This document shows, piece after piece, positions 21,915 to 32,314 of a DNA stretch of 60,000 bases (its first letter is position 1; every line of letters starts with the position of its first letter). Below the pieces are notes generated by a model. That model was not told the DNA's origin. It saw only the letters and a list, made by a program, of their open reading frames with translations, and ran no database searches. This DNA is from Antedon mediterranea. Lineage: Eukaryota > Echinodermata > Crinoidea > Comatulida > Antedonidae. A program made the translations under genes and the position numbers. The DNA is taken from assembly GCF_964355755.1 (NCBI RefSeq), contig NC_092680.1, positions 4,071,001 through 4,131,000 on the forward strand. The letters are read 5' to 3'.

Positions 21915-22300
21915 GCATTACCTGTTTTATGCACCGTTCGCCTGTTTATCAGTTGAAATAACTGTTTTGCACACGATACGCTCGTCTGAAGTTCAACCAT
22001 TTTACTTTCCAAACAAACATGGCGGAAGCAACTGTTTTGCACACGATACGCTCGTCTGGAGTTCAAGCATCGACAGCGGGTTTTCGCACCAGACGTCTGT
22101 TCTTGTGTTGAAGTGTTTGCATACTTTTGATTGGCCAGTTTTACACACCGTTCGCTTGTTCGTGATTTCATTAATTCATTCGACAACTTTTCAAACGAGA
22201 GTCTTTTTTTTTGGTTAGGCGCCAGTTTTGCACGCGTGTACGTGAATTAAAGTGATGACATTTAAACCTTTGAAACGGCAGATTTTCGCACATTTATTTT
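21915..22300 (+). repeat. Degenerate tandem array, core GTTTTGCACAC(G)
   Basis: A unit CTGTTTTGCACACGATACG, continued by CTCGTCTG(A/G)AGTTCAA, occurs at 21961 and 22032 (71 bp apart, almost identical). Weaker variants (TTTTATGCACCGTTCGCCTG, TTTTACACACCGTTCGCTTG, TTTTGCACGCGTGTACGTG, TTTTCGCAC) lie on both sides. It fills most of the gap between the two copies of the 0.55-kb duplication. Open frames of about 100 codons on both strands (21863-22186 minus, 21913-22218 plus) arise from this array. Confidence 0.65.
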
Positions 22301-22396
22301 TAAAAAGTTTTACTAATATCTGTTCGATTTTCCTTTGTTTTTTTGTCATAATTTTCCAAATATGTACATAAATTGTTCCCAATTGTTCGTATATGT

Positions 22397-22918
22397 TTCG
22401 AGCCCACCTTCAATTAGAAATTTATGATAAAATTGTTTACTGCTGCATACTCCATTTTACGGTAATATCTAATTATGGAGGTTTCATTTCATTATTTTTT
22501 TTATAAAGGTTGGAAACAATTTTTTTTAGGTTAAATAATAGATCTGGGTTATATTGTACAGCCTGTATCTTGCAGTCAGTTAACTTTTAAAAGTACGGTA
22601 CGTGATGCCAACTAGACAAAAATGGAACATTCCTTATTTATCACTCTGCATTTTCGTGTTTACAAAAAATGTCTAGTCCAAAAGTCGGCTACATCTTACG
22701 ATACAAAATATACAACGCCAATTTAGAAACGTTTTAAATTATGTCAGGTTTAAATGAAGATATCCTTCTTAATTTGAGATCATAATTTCCTGTCAGCACA
22801 GCAAAGTTAGTAGTCAAATCAAGCGTGTCTCAATTTGACATTCTTACCACCACAGTAGGTGTGGGATATGATAGAGTTTCGCAGTTAAAATAAATTGTGC
22901 CTTTATTTTAAGACCACA
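22397..22918 (+). repeat. 0.55-kb direct duplication, right copy
   Basis: Partner of 20869-21414, offset by about 1.5 kb. It lacks the AGATTA block after TGGAACA and has an extra block of about 30 bases after GGCTACAT. It ends AGACCACA like the left copy. Confidence 0.85.
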
Positions 22919-23551
22919 CCAGACCAAACAAGAACAATCCACAGACGTTCATTAGCCCATAATTACTAACACATCCATCCATTTAATGATGCCTCTCCTG
23001 GCCTAATTGAACCCTATGATGCCGGTGGATTCCGATGCCAGAGAGATAACAATAATTGTCGAGCAGGGCCTGGCAAATGAAATGTGATGGGGTTCGTTTG
23101 AAGGTTCTGAACAGGGGGGTCTACCGATGTTGAAAGTTTTAAGGCAAATGTAGCACAATTTCCCAGAGAAATTTCTATTTAAACGACAAAATCACAGACA
23201 GAGGCAGACGAGGAATGATAACATGGATTGAAAACAAAATAAACCAAACGTCAATACGTTTAATTTAATTTATGGTCAGTCGGATACCTACCGATTTCAA
23301 CCAGCATAAATTAAGCCATCATTCGTTATTCTGACCATTATACTTATTAATGGTCATCGGATACCAGCTTGAGTAAATGACAATTTAATTGGATACGTAT
23401 TTGATATTATTTGAAAAGATCAATTGGTTTATTGATATCATGACTTCACAATACGCTTTTGATGCAGACCTGTGTAATCATTGTTGCGTTCTATATCAGG
23501 CGTTCGTACGTTAGGTTTTGACGCAATAGATTCGACTGCAATCATTTGATG
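22919..23551. other. Non-coding stretch
   Basis: A short direct repeat, GGTCA(GT)CGGATACC, occurs near 23277 and 23354, with a TGACCATT/AATGGTCA inverted repeat at about 23332-23356. No gene is recognised. Confidence 0.4.
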
Positions 23552-23706
23552 ATCTGAGTTTTCTAGTTCCAGAATGGAACTAGAAAACTCAGATACAGTA
23601 TTGATATCGTAGTCTAGATCTAGAAAACTCAGATATCTGACTTTTCTAGATCTAGAAAACTCAGATATATCTGAGATATGAGTTTTCTAGATCTGAGTTT
23701 CTAAAA
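23552..23706. repeat. Palindromic cluster of TAGAAAACTCAGAT units
   Basis: Positions 23552-23571 and 23575-23594 are perfect 20-bp inverted repeats (ATCTGAGTTTTCTAGTTCCA) with a 3-nt loop. Downstream the unit CTAGATCTAGAAAACTCAGA occurs twice in direct orientation (near 23614 and 23648) and once inverted as GAGTTTTCTAGATCTGAG (near 23680). Five copies in both orientations within 155 bp give several alternative hairpins. It is highly A/T-rich and not coding. Confidence 0.85.
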
Positions 23707-24428
23707 ATTGGGGGATATTGGCCATAACATGGACCAACTTTTTCACTTCTAAACAATATGGTAAAATTCATTTGGACATTGTGTAGCAAGTATAGCAAGC
23801 AAAAGAGAATTTGGTGGATCAGAGTCACGCATTCAAATCCTGGTTAAAGTACTATCAAGTTTAAATTTGAAGCAACATCTCTACAACTTTCCAATAGTTG
23901 GGCAGCATATGCAATATCCTACATTTCATCAAAACCCACTTATCTATTTAAGTTGTTAACCTTTATTTTTCTTTATTAGTTAATCATGCATAAATTGACA
24001 ATATATTATTTATAAAAATGAAGAATTGAGACAATCAAGAGAAGCTGATATACATTCCATTCCTCACACACCCGGTTCTACTTTTCGTTATCGATGAAAT
24101 TTTAAGAATTAATACATTTCTCAGAGGGGTGACTAGCGGTCGACGATCCCTCACGTATAAAAAAAAAAGCGTTTCACGCTTGACTGGTTCCAGTTCGGAT
24201 CATCATGGGTCGTTTAAAGTCAAAACTGTAAAGAAACTTGGATTAACTAATAAAAAGGGAGGGATATCATTATCTAATATTATTAGCTTAAATCCAACCA
24301 ATTGATCGAATTATAAATAAGCATAATAGTACATTCAATCATGGATAGAATTTTAATCCTGATTCAATCACCAATATACTAAATAGTAAACGTTAGTAAG
24401 TTAAAGGTAAACAAGGCCAACAGCCATA
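23707..24428. other. Non-coding stretch
   Basis: A degenerate B-box-like GCATTCAAATCCTGG lies near 23828-23842, possibly a decayed SINE. No gene is seen. Confidence 0.35.
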
Positions 24429-24541
24429 AGTCGCGTGCTAAAACGCATACTGATACCGGACCGACAGACAGACCGACAGACCGACAGACCGACCGACCGA
24501 CCGACATAGTGAACTATAGAGTCGCGTCCACGCGACTAAAA
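24429..24541 (+). mobile_element. Repeat with AGTCGCGT ends and GACC/GACA tetranucleotide core
   Basis: It begins AGTCGCGTGCTAAAACGC (24429), contains a (GACC/GACA)n tract at about 24459-24505, and ends in a perfect hairpin AGTCGCGT-CC-ACGCGACT (24520-24537) followed by TAAAA. The left AGTCGCGT is the inverse of the terminal ACGCGACT, so it also behaves as an 8-bp terminal inverted repeat. A 3' hairpin followed by CTAA recalls Helitron ends, but the spacing is unusual, so the class is open. Confidence 0.55.
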
Positions 24542-24592
24542 TAGATAGTGATATAGCCTATAGTATCTGTTTGTTGTCTATATATTTATTTA

Positions 24593-24658
24593 AAGAACAC
24601 ACCGTGTATGAACGTGTGCCACCGTTGTAAAGGTGTAGCTTCAATAAATATTATATTA
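24593..24658 (+). repeat. Retroposon 3' tail, GGACGCACCTT family, copy 3
   Basis: Contains ACACACCGTGTATGAACGTGTGCCACC, then AAAGGTGTAGCTTCAATAAAT and a short ATTATATTA end, parallel to 891-967. The 5' block has diverged. Confidence 0.5.
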
Positions 24659-25544
24659 GTGTACAGTAGTAATAAATGGTTAAGAAGTTATATATTGTGA
24701 TGTAAAATATGATACGTTACATAAAATAATACACAGTTAAACCAGTACTAACAACTTGAGGTTGAAGAGGCCGATACTTACTTAATTAATTAAAAGCTGA
24801 TAAAATTGTAAAATAATTTCACCTAAAACTCATGTTAGAAGACTGAGTAGGCCTACAGTATATAAATCATTAAATGAAGTTAAAAGTGAGAAGACACGCT
24901 TTTACAGAGTTTAACCCACTTCCACTCTAAAACACTCTAAAAAAGGCCTACCTAAAAAGTTAATGAAATTTCATTGGACTTGTCCCTGAAAATCGGAAGT
25001 GAAAAATAACCACAAATTTCCGAGTTCAATTAAAAAGAGTGTTATAATATTGTGGCAACTACCTGTAATGCCATTAGCAACAGGTTGGTCTATAAAAAAA
25101 ACATTGGTGTTTTCTCAATTAATATCTTGCCAAATTATTCCTTTCTTTTTCAAATGTCTATTTTACCTTATGAACTTTAAACGAACCGAATAGGGTTTGT
25201 AACAGTAATTGCCAAATGACCCCATAATTCTGGGGGAATGTAATTGATAAAATGTGTACCACCCTCGTCGTATGAAGTCTTTCCATTTACCTAAATGATC
25301 AGATTTGGGAGGAGAAAAAAATAAATAATCAGGAGCTTGTCATAACTTACGGTATGTTATTCCATATTAATATTCTGATTTAATTTTAACTTATCTTTTT
25401 TTGAAAATTTTATTTCGATATAAATCAGAGAGAGGGCGATATTTCAGCTTTTATAATTATATAAAAAAATCAATAATGAATGACTATTTTTAGTAGGCTA
25501 AAGTTGAGTGTTATTTTAAATAAGGGACATTATACTATACTGTC
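24659..25544. other. AT-rich non-coding stretch
   Basis: TAGGCCTA occurs near 24849. No gene or structured repeat is seen. Confidence 0.45.
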
Positions 25545-25585
25545 CATGGAGTAAAGAATAAGAATATTCAGTCCTTTACTCCATA
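25545..25585. repeat. CATGGAG-type hairpin without TSD
   Basis: CATGGAGTAAAG at 25545-25556 is inverted at 25574-25585 as CTTTACTCCATA, with a 17-nt interior. It shares its terminal sequence with the palindromic insertions, but the 7-base flanks (TACTGTC, TCCATTA) do not match, so it is a possible decayed member only. Confidence 0.4.
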
Positions 25586-25714
25586 TCCATTACAGTAATA
25601 CGCGTTTCTTATCAGGCCTACGTACCATTATTAATTTCTTTTCTGTTATAAATTTGTGGTGGTGAAGAAATCGCCTTGAGGATGAATGTGAATGTCTTGC
25701 CAGGGCACTCCCGG

Positions 25715-25800
25715 GGTAGGCCTACACTCCCAGGGTAGTGGTTAGGCACACAGGACAGGAAACTCGTTTCTTTCAAGCCGGTTTAGTCATTGGCCCACTG
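25715..25800 (+). mobile_element. Degenerate tRNA-like SINE fragment
   Basis: A block AGTGGTTAGGCACACAGGAC resembling an A box is followed about 35 bases later by CCGGTTTAGTC resembling a B box. The match is weak; boundaries and identity are uncertain. Confidence 0.3.
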
Positions 25801-25919
25801 AACTGTTTTTTATTACATATAATGAAAACCGCAAAGTTTTTATTCATTAAAAAAGAGTGAATGTGAACAAACCACAACTTGTGTACATCTATTTCGGTTT
25901 GGATGTTTTATATACACAG

Positions 25920-26103
25920 GTGTGTGTTTGACCGTAAAATGGAGGTACAAACGAACATTTGCGATGATAAATGTTTCCATGTCATTCGCTGGTGACGATG
26001 AAATCAGGTCAATGGTGGTCTCACCCACCCAGAGGAGGTACCTCATCGGCAACACTAACATTCCCTCCGTACCCCGAGGACGTGATTTTCAGATTCCTGT
26101 GTA
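25920..26103 (+). other. Possible terminal exon or decayed coding fragment
   Basis: After a pyrimidine-rich stretch ending ACAG (25919), a frame of about 60 codons runs to TAA at 26102-26104, with a more even amino-acid mix and higher G+C than its surroundings. It includes the string SPTQRRYLIGNTNIPSV. It has no ATG start and no recognised domain. The opposite strand is also open over most of the same bases, which weakens the case. I do not assign a function. Confidence 0.15.
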
Positions 26104-26780
26104 AACCAGAAGATAGATATTATCCAAAAATCCTTTTCTTCTTCTACTGTGGTTTTCGCAAATATTCACTCTTGCTCACGATTCTCACCATATGATGATG
26201 CATCCAACGAAATCATAACCATCTGTTTCACAAACCATAACCGTGGCTAGGGGTGTTATGTGAAGGTTATACATATTTGGACTAACCCTACTATGGGTTA
26301 CGAAGAAAGACTCAACGAAAAAAGATAAAGATATATCGTAATTTAATGAATAGTGACAGACTATAATTATTATATATTATTTAATTACAACAAATATTTT
26401 GGAATACAAATTAAACAACTCTGTATTTCGTTGTTAGCAACTTGTGCCCCAATAATAAGTAACAAAGACCTCATCCAAAACAGAAACTAATTAATGTAGA
26501 ACAATAATATAGAAAAAGTAAACGAATTTGGAAAGCTCTTATAAATAAAATGGCAGGTACTGTATAATATCCGAAAACAAATTTATTTTTGTTTTTAAAT
26601 TATGAATTTTGTTGCCGGTAGATAATAAAATAAAATTAAAAGTAAAGGACATATTATTATTAGTCAAATAAAAAGTGACAAGCGTGTATAATCATTATAA
26701 TACGAATATATAAAGTATAATACAATATTATTACAATTATTATACTATAACGATAAGAGCTTTAAACTGGGAACATCCGC
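26104..26780. other. AT-rich non-coding stretch
   Basis: No gene or structured repeat is recognised. Confidence 0.45.
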
Positions 26781-26794
26781 GTTGCCATGGTAAC
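26781..26794. promoter_or_regulatory. RFX X-box-like site
   Basis: GTTGCCATGGTAAC matches the palindromic X-box bound by RFX-family factors (GTTGCCATGG(C/T)AAC), known upstream of many ciliary genes. No gene is visible nearby, so it may be an isolated enhancer site or chance. A one-mismatch copy lies at 37258-37271. Confidence 0.45.
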
Positions 26795-26813
26795 CGAATC
26801 GTAAAGATCTGTC

Positions 26814-26948
26814 TACACTATCAAACTTTATGTGACAACAAAATGTGATGTGCCCATATAATGGACATGATGATGTCATATCACTGCCATATTTGGGCAC
26901 ACCACACTTTTTTTTTGGCCAACTAGTTTTATAGTGTATACAGAGCTT
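26814..26948. mobile_element. Mariner-like MITE, AAGCTCTGTCTACAC family, copy 2
   Basis: Ends AAGATCTGTCTACACTATC and, inverted, AAGCTCTGTATACACTAT are flanked on both sides by TA (26812-26813, 26949-26950). The interior has TGTGATGTGCCCATAT, GACATGATGATGTCATATCAC and GGGCACACCACAC. TA duplication fits a Tc1/mariner-mobilised MITE. Confidence 0.8.
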
Positions 26949-26950
26949 TA

Positions 26951-28261
26951 GTAGAAAACATTAGAAATCGAATACGGGCATTCCAAAAACGAGCTTTCAG
27001 TTTAGTGGAAATGTTAAATAGGTAATTATTTAGTATTTAATATAAATAACAGCAAGATTTATATTAATTTCATGGAAATATTTTCTTTTGCTTCCGAGAT
27101 TTATTTCGAAATCGCAGACTAACTAACTAATTTAAAAACAAATTTCACATTTGCAGAGATCACATTTCGAACGAATTGTTCCCTATTGCGCTCATTATTC
27201 ACTTTTGTTGGCAGTGCTTTGTGTCGCAGCATGAGTGGTTTATGTCGGCTTGTCGAGCGTTGGGCTAAATAGTTCATCATAATGTCATCTCGTCGCCGGC
27301 AGCTAGCGACATCGTAAATGTCAAATGTATTTTCACATAATACATTCGACTACACTTTTTGTCGGTCTATCGTAGACCTATAAACCATGGCAGTAATAAG
27401 TACTAATGTTGATACTTTAATGTTCCAAATAGGAGCCGGAAGTCGGACGAAAGTCTGAACCGAAATGATATGAGGTTAAATGCTAGATACGCTTGTGACG
27501 TTTGCATTCCACGAGACGCTGTGCGTCCTTTATTCGGCACAATGTTTTAGTATATAGAAAAATGAATACAATGTTTTATTATTGGTATTATAGTATTTAG
27601 TAATAGAATACACCACTAATTCGACAAAAATGACAAATTACATTGATGTGGTTCAATACAACACACCTAAAATAGAAACTGTACACCCACTTTCAATAGA
27701 GAACATTTCGCTTTAATGTATGTTTTGGATAAAAGGCATTATAGTACACATCACGTGACAAGGGTCGATGACCGATATATAAACAACAACAGTACGCGAA
27801 TGAATGAACAAACCATTATCAGAAAGATAGATATCATTAATTTAATAACCTGTATCCGCAAGGTGCAATAATGTGATGAGTGACATTCCGATTTTGAATA
27901 CATTATAATTTCTTTACAGTCACTAAAATATTGAATGAAGTGAATGAACTCGGATGAATCGATGAAAGCCAAAATGATTGATTTTCGTTATCCAACATAA
28001 AATTCTGAATGTGCCAATTAGATGCATTCTTTTTCATTGAGTCATGCCAAGGAGTTCTTCACGTACTACATCATCGTAGTCTCTGCTGTACTGTGGTTCT
28101 GTATTGTGTGGGTTCATTAATTAATTAAATTAAGGATATCATTAAACAAGAGAACATTTCAGGATATTGGATTGGGGGTGGGGGGACATGGAATACTGTA
28201 CGTGGTTTTCCATCTTTAACCAATTGAATTTTTCATATATGCTAGTTTCGCCTTCTTAAGA
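26951..28261. other. Non-coding stretch
   Basis: The segment 27165-27310 is richer in CpG than its surroundings (TCGTCGCCGGCAGCTAGCG) but has no frame or element I can name. Nothing else is recognised. Confidence 0.4.
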
Positions 28262-28408
28262 ATGAAGGGAGAATCTAGAGTCTGTATTTATTGTCTTTTT
28301 ATGTATTTCGACGTTTCGATTTTTTGCCTGAAAATATACAAAGCTGAAGTAGTATACGTATGAAACGCAAAATGTGCCAAAATATGTATCTTTTTAGTAA
28401 TATTAATA
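28262..28408 (-). repeat. Dispersed repeat (GGCACA...TACGTATACTACTT family), inverted copy
   Basis: Read on the minus strand it gives TATTACTAAAAAGATACAT, TTTTGGCACATTTTG, TTTCATACGTATACTACTT and then a TTCAGGC site without the palindrome (28326-28332). It matches 52243-52356 more fully upstream than 21470-21625 does. Confidence 0.7.
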
Positions 28409-28581
28409 AGTCAAAACTCCGCCTGGAACACAGACTAGAAAAGATCCATCAAGATCCACTAAAACAAGCGAACGAGTACCATCTGCGAGATATGATTCTG
28501 ACCTTTGGTCGCATCGCCTCAATTGATACTATTTCCACATATTTCTTTATGATGTTAACATCAAGGAGATCTTCCATTTAA
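28409..28581. other. Protein-like open segment, unidentified
   Basis: On the plus strand a frame ending in TAA at 28579-28581 has an even amino-acid mix (it includes EKIHQDPLKQANEYHLRDM). On the minus strand an ATG at 28578 opens 43 codons (MEDLLDVNIIKKYVEIVS...). G+C is higher than in the flanks. It abuts a dispersed repeat, so a decayed transposon gene or a real exon are both possible. No domain is recognised and no splice signals are convincing. Confidence 0.15.
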
Positions 28582-31500
28582 TATGATAACTATTGACCTT
28601 ACATTTAGCCGTGGGGATTTTCATGTTATTCCAGTTGTGTGGGTAACACTCGGTTCAAAATTAGATCATCGGCTTCCAAGAATATGATTGTATACAACAC
28701 AAAGCCATATGATCGTTACACATAGGTACCTAGTTGGTGTTGACAGCTAGGCCCACGCATTAAAGCGGAAACAATTAATTGCCTATTAATTTCAGTGTGA
28801 TGCTTAGATGATCCACAAAAAATAACATCACACTTAAATTAATTTATTATGATTCAGAATAATTTACAATAGTATCAATTCAACAAAACCGTATAGAAAA
28901 TAAATTAATCGTGAATTACATCTTGGTTAGACTTGCTCCAAGTCTGTATTATTGTTTACATCTTAATCTTCTTCGACTTTATATATAAATATAACACTTA
29001 CGGTGACACACATAGGTGAAAAATAATAAAACACAATAACGTATACATTGATAAAATATTAACCTACGACATTGATGTAGACTTTAATTGTGGTGGAAAA
29101 CGTCGTTTTTACTTTAATAAATATTAGTATTGAGGAAAAGATTACTTTAGTATAGTACCGTATTTAATATTGATAACATAACAATTACGGTGGCAGTGAG
29201 GTGTCTCGTTTGTTTACATAATAAACAGTGATACAGACATAGCTTACAGAAACATTATTAAGTCATTAATTGAGAATAATTATAGGGTCATAATGTTAGG
29301 CACTGTTCAGGCCTAGTTCCTTGCACGGGTAAGTTAGTCCCTACTCACCAAGCGATAACTCTGCCCCGTGAAACAAACTAATTTTCTAAGTCAGGGCTGG
29401 TCCATAGAAAATCTGTACCATACAATAATTGTGCAATACATTACAATCGATAATGTAGGGAAAAGGAAATGAAAGTTTATCGTATTTCCGCAAAGTGGTT
29501 GATTTGTCGAAAGCGATTCAGTGACTACCGACATTTTATATTGAATGATGAGCCTATTATTCGCAAATAATGTCATTTTTTTTCTTATGATTAATTGATT
29601 GTACCGTATCGTAACAAACCAAGACGAGATAAATATGAAACTGAAAACGAGTAATTGATTAATGTTACTGTTTCTGAAAGTAAAACGATGTCAAGTACAG
29701 GAAAATATCCACTCACCCTTCTACTAATCTTTATTAAATGGCGGAGCGAGATTATTGTAATAGGAACCGAGTGGATTAAGCAAATGAAGTGCTGAAATGT
29801 TATTATGTATTGTGTAGGATTAGTTAACATTTTATATCCGCTCCAATCCAACTTGCAGACAACAGTGATACAACCCATAAACAAACACCACACCCCAACA
29901 CTTGCCCACCCTCAAACACGGTATACAATCAATTACCCACCACCATAACCACAGCCATCTATCAAAATACAGTTGAATTCTTTCTATATTATCGGGGCTC
30001 AACAACGTGTCCCCTGAATAGGAATGTCCCCTGCAATAGTTTCTAGTGTTAAGACATCTATTTTACTTGTTAATTTCATGGAAAGGTTTCCCAAAGCACG
30101 GAGGAATTATTTAGTAGGATTACAGAAGTAGGATTATACTGGAAAAGTGGTCCCTGAATAGGTGTCCTAAAGTCAGGATTTGACTGTACATCCAAAGTAT
30201 GGTATGGTCAATACCAATCTGCCGAACAAGATTAATTTCACACATTGCAAAGGCCACGTACTTAGCATTCCGACAAGGAGGTGTGTCGCATAAATAGAGG
30301 TTACACTATTTATACTATATTACAATGTTTATACAATACGTATGGACAGACGTTAAAATTAGATCGTTCTCACGGTAGCAAAACCTAAGCATATATATTT
30401 CATTACAGTGTTATTATTTTTGTGGAATGTTATGTCTCCCCAACGCATCATTTATTTTAGTTTAAACGCATGTTTAACGGGAAATCATCTGTCAAATATT
30501 TTCAATAGACGAGCGAGCTTTTTATACTGGGTGACAATTCACTTGCGTTTTTGAAATACCTAACAGTAGCCCCTTAATTCCCGCCGAAAAATGACCAGGT
30601 CATGTCTAATGGTCAGTAAGGTTTGATTGATAGGAAAAACAGCCACAACGGCTTCCACTAATTTCTCACCGCCACCGCTAAAGTGACCACAGTGGCCACA
30701 AAAGGTATTTTAATATAATAGTTATTCAATACGGTATATCAAATTTTAAATATTATGTTCCTGAGTCGAGGGTCAACTATGAGAAACTACACTTTTAAAA
30801 TCATCAGTGAGATGTAGTACGTATACGCACTCAAATTATGATTGCGTAATATTTAACGGATAATATAATAATAAAGATAATGAAAAGCGGTGATGATGTT
30901 CAATACGGTCACTTTCATTGTTAATTGGACATGTTAATTTCGGACAACTGACCGTCACGGTCAATACCCGTGGTGAACAGCTGATTCGGTACCTGCATCA
31001 TACGACACTGTGTGAACCAATCGATGTCCGGCTTTATCATAAATTGCGCAACAATCGCGGATAGCAATTTTGTGTAACTAAGTACATTACGTCATAAAGC
31101 CTTACTACAACCTGTTTGTATATTCTCAATTTGAACCCTGAATCAATCAATTGGTTCTAACAGTTATCAGAATTTATGCAAATAATTAACTATTAGGGAT
31201 TACATTGGATATAGTAGTAGTTGAATATCGGATAATTGCGAAAGGAGATAATTACCGTACGCAATATACACCACCTACGAAACGATAACGTGTGACAACT
31301 CATTAGATGGTTCCAGAGTCGTTTCGCACCAACCTCACTCCTAGCCTAAATTGCAATGGAAAATATAGAAACTTGATTCAGCACTTCATTTTACAATTGT
31401 TATGGAAACCTCTCCCTATTTTAAAATCCTGGATCCGCCATTGAAAATATTTACGGTGGATTATTAAAGAAACCACTGTAAAATATACGAATCAATCTGA

Positions 31501-31715
31501 AGTGAAAGGGGGAAATGTTGTAAAACCAGCAGACTTAGGTCGTCTCCAGTTCCCACCATGGTGGATATCAATCAATTTTTCGTTTAGTCAATGGGCCTTG
31601 TTTGGTTCCTTATGAATGTTTTAATGTTTTTTATTCATGTATGTTTTCTTAATTCATGGTACGATATTTAATTTTAATAGGATGTTTCTATTTTTATAGA
31701 AATTTTAACTAATTT
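28582..31715. other. AT-rich non-coding stretch
   Basis: The interval 30005-30180 contains GTGTCCCCTGAATAGG, ATGTCCCCTGCAATAG and GGTCCCTGAATAGGTGTCC, apparently parts of a dispersed repeat also hinted at near 18.7, 19.8, 33.6 and 37.5 kb. A 100-codon minus-strand frame (29591-29893) has no recognisable domain. No gene is supported. Confidence 0.45.
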
Positions 31716-31800
31716 TTATATATTGTAATGCAATTCATTTCAGTCCTTGACTGTAATATATTTTTAATATACCGAATAAAAAAAAAATATATATATATAT
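31716..31800 (+). repeat. Probable retroposon 3' end with A-run and (AT)n
   Basis: TGTAATGCAATTCATTTCAG, TAATATACCGAATAAA and an A9 run followed by (AT)n look like a polyadenylated retroposon tail. The body is not identified. Confidence 0.35.
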
Positions 31801-32134
31801 TCCCCTATAAAGACATATGTATATGAGCAGTGAAACTATTAAAGGATTTCAATCATCAAATTTCATTTCATGTATAGTGTCAATCGAGATACTATAATAA
31901 CAGTATTTTGACAGTTGACCGGAAAAAAACAAATATTTACCAGCAACCGCCCCTGGTATTATTGTCTTCTTGTGTCGTCATTGATGCGTCGTCGGTGCAC
32001 AGGCTGTCCACGTACTATTAACAAAGAAATTACTTTTTATAATTATTTCAAGCAGTTATAGGAATGTCATTTTTTGTATGTTTAACCTATTTTTTGCATG
32101 TCGCTGGTATTTCGGAGTTTTTGATGTCCGGTAT

Positions 32135-32250
32135 CTCTTTAGCCAGGTTCGCGTGTCCAGCCGGCTGTTGAGTTTTGCCCCTGGATTCGACAGCCGTTCA
32201 CAATTATCTCTGTCGACAGTTGAGTATGTTGTGTGTCATCATAGAACAGT
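32135..32250 (+). mobile_element. Degenerate tRNA-like SINE
   Basis: TAGCCAGGTTCGCGTGTCC resembles an A box and CCTGGATTCGACAGCC a B box about 35 bases later. G+C is higher than in the flanks. The 71-codon frame across it is not supported as a gene. Confidence 0.4.
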
Positions 32251-32266
32251 AACTTTTCTAGATTTG

Positions 32267-32314
32267 GTACAACCATGGAGAAATCAGTCCTAACTAATTT
32301 CTCCATGGTACAAC
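32267..32314. mobile_element. 34-bp palindromic insertion with 7-bp TSD (CATGGAG type)
   Basis: CATGGAGAAAT at 32274-32284 is exactly inverted at 32297-32307, with a 12-nt interior. It is bracketed by GTACAAC at 32267-32273 and 32308-32314. The direct match can be read as two bases longer because the element's own end (TG) equals the preceding host bases. It lies just downstream of the degenerate SINE. Confidence 0.75.

Noticed and set aside
21863-22218. About 100-codon frames on both strands
   Set aside because: They run through the GTTTTGCACAC array; both strands are open because of shared repeat composition.
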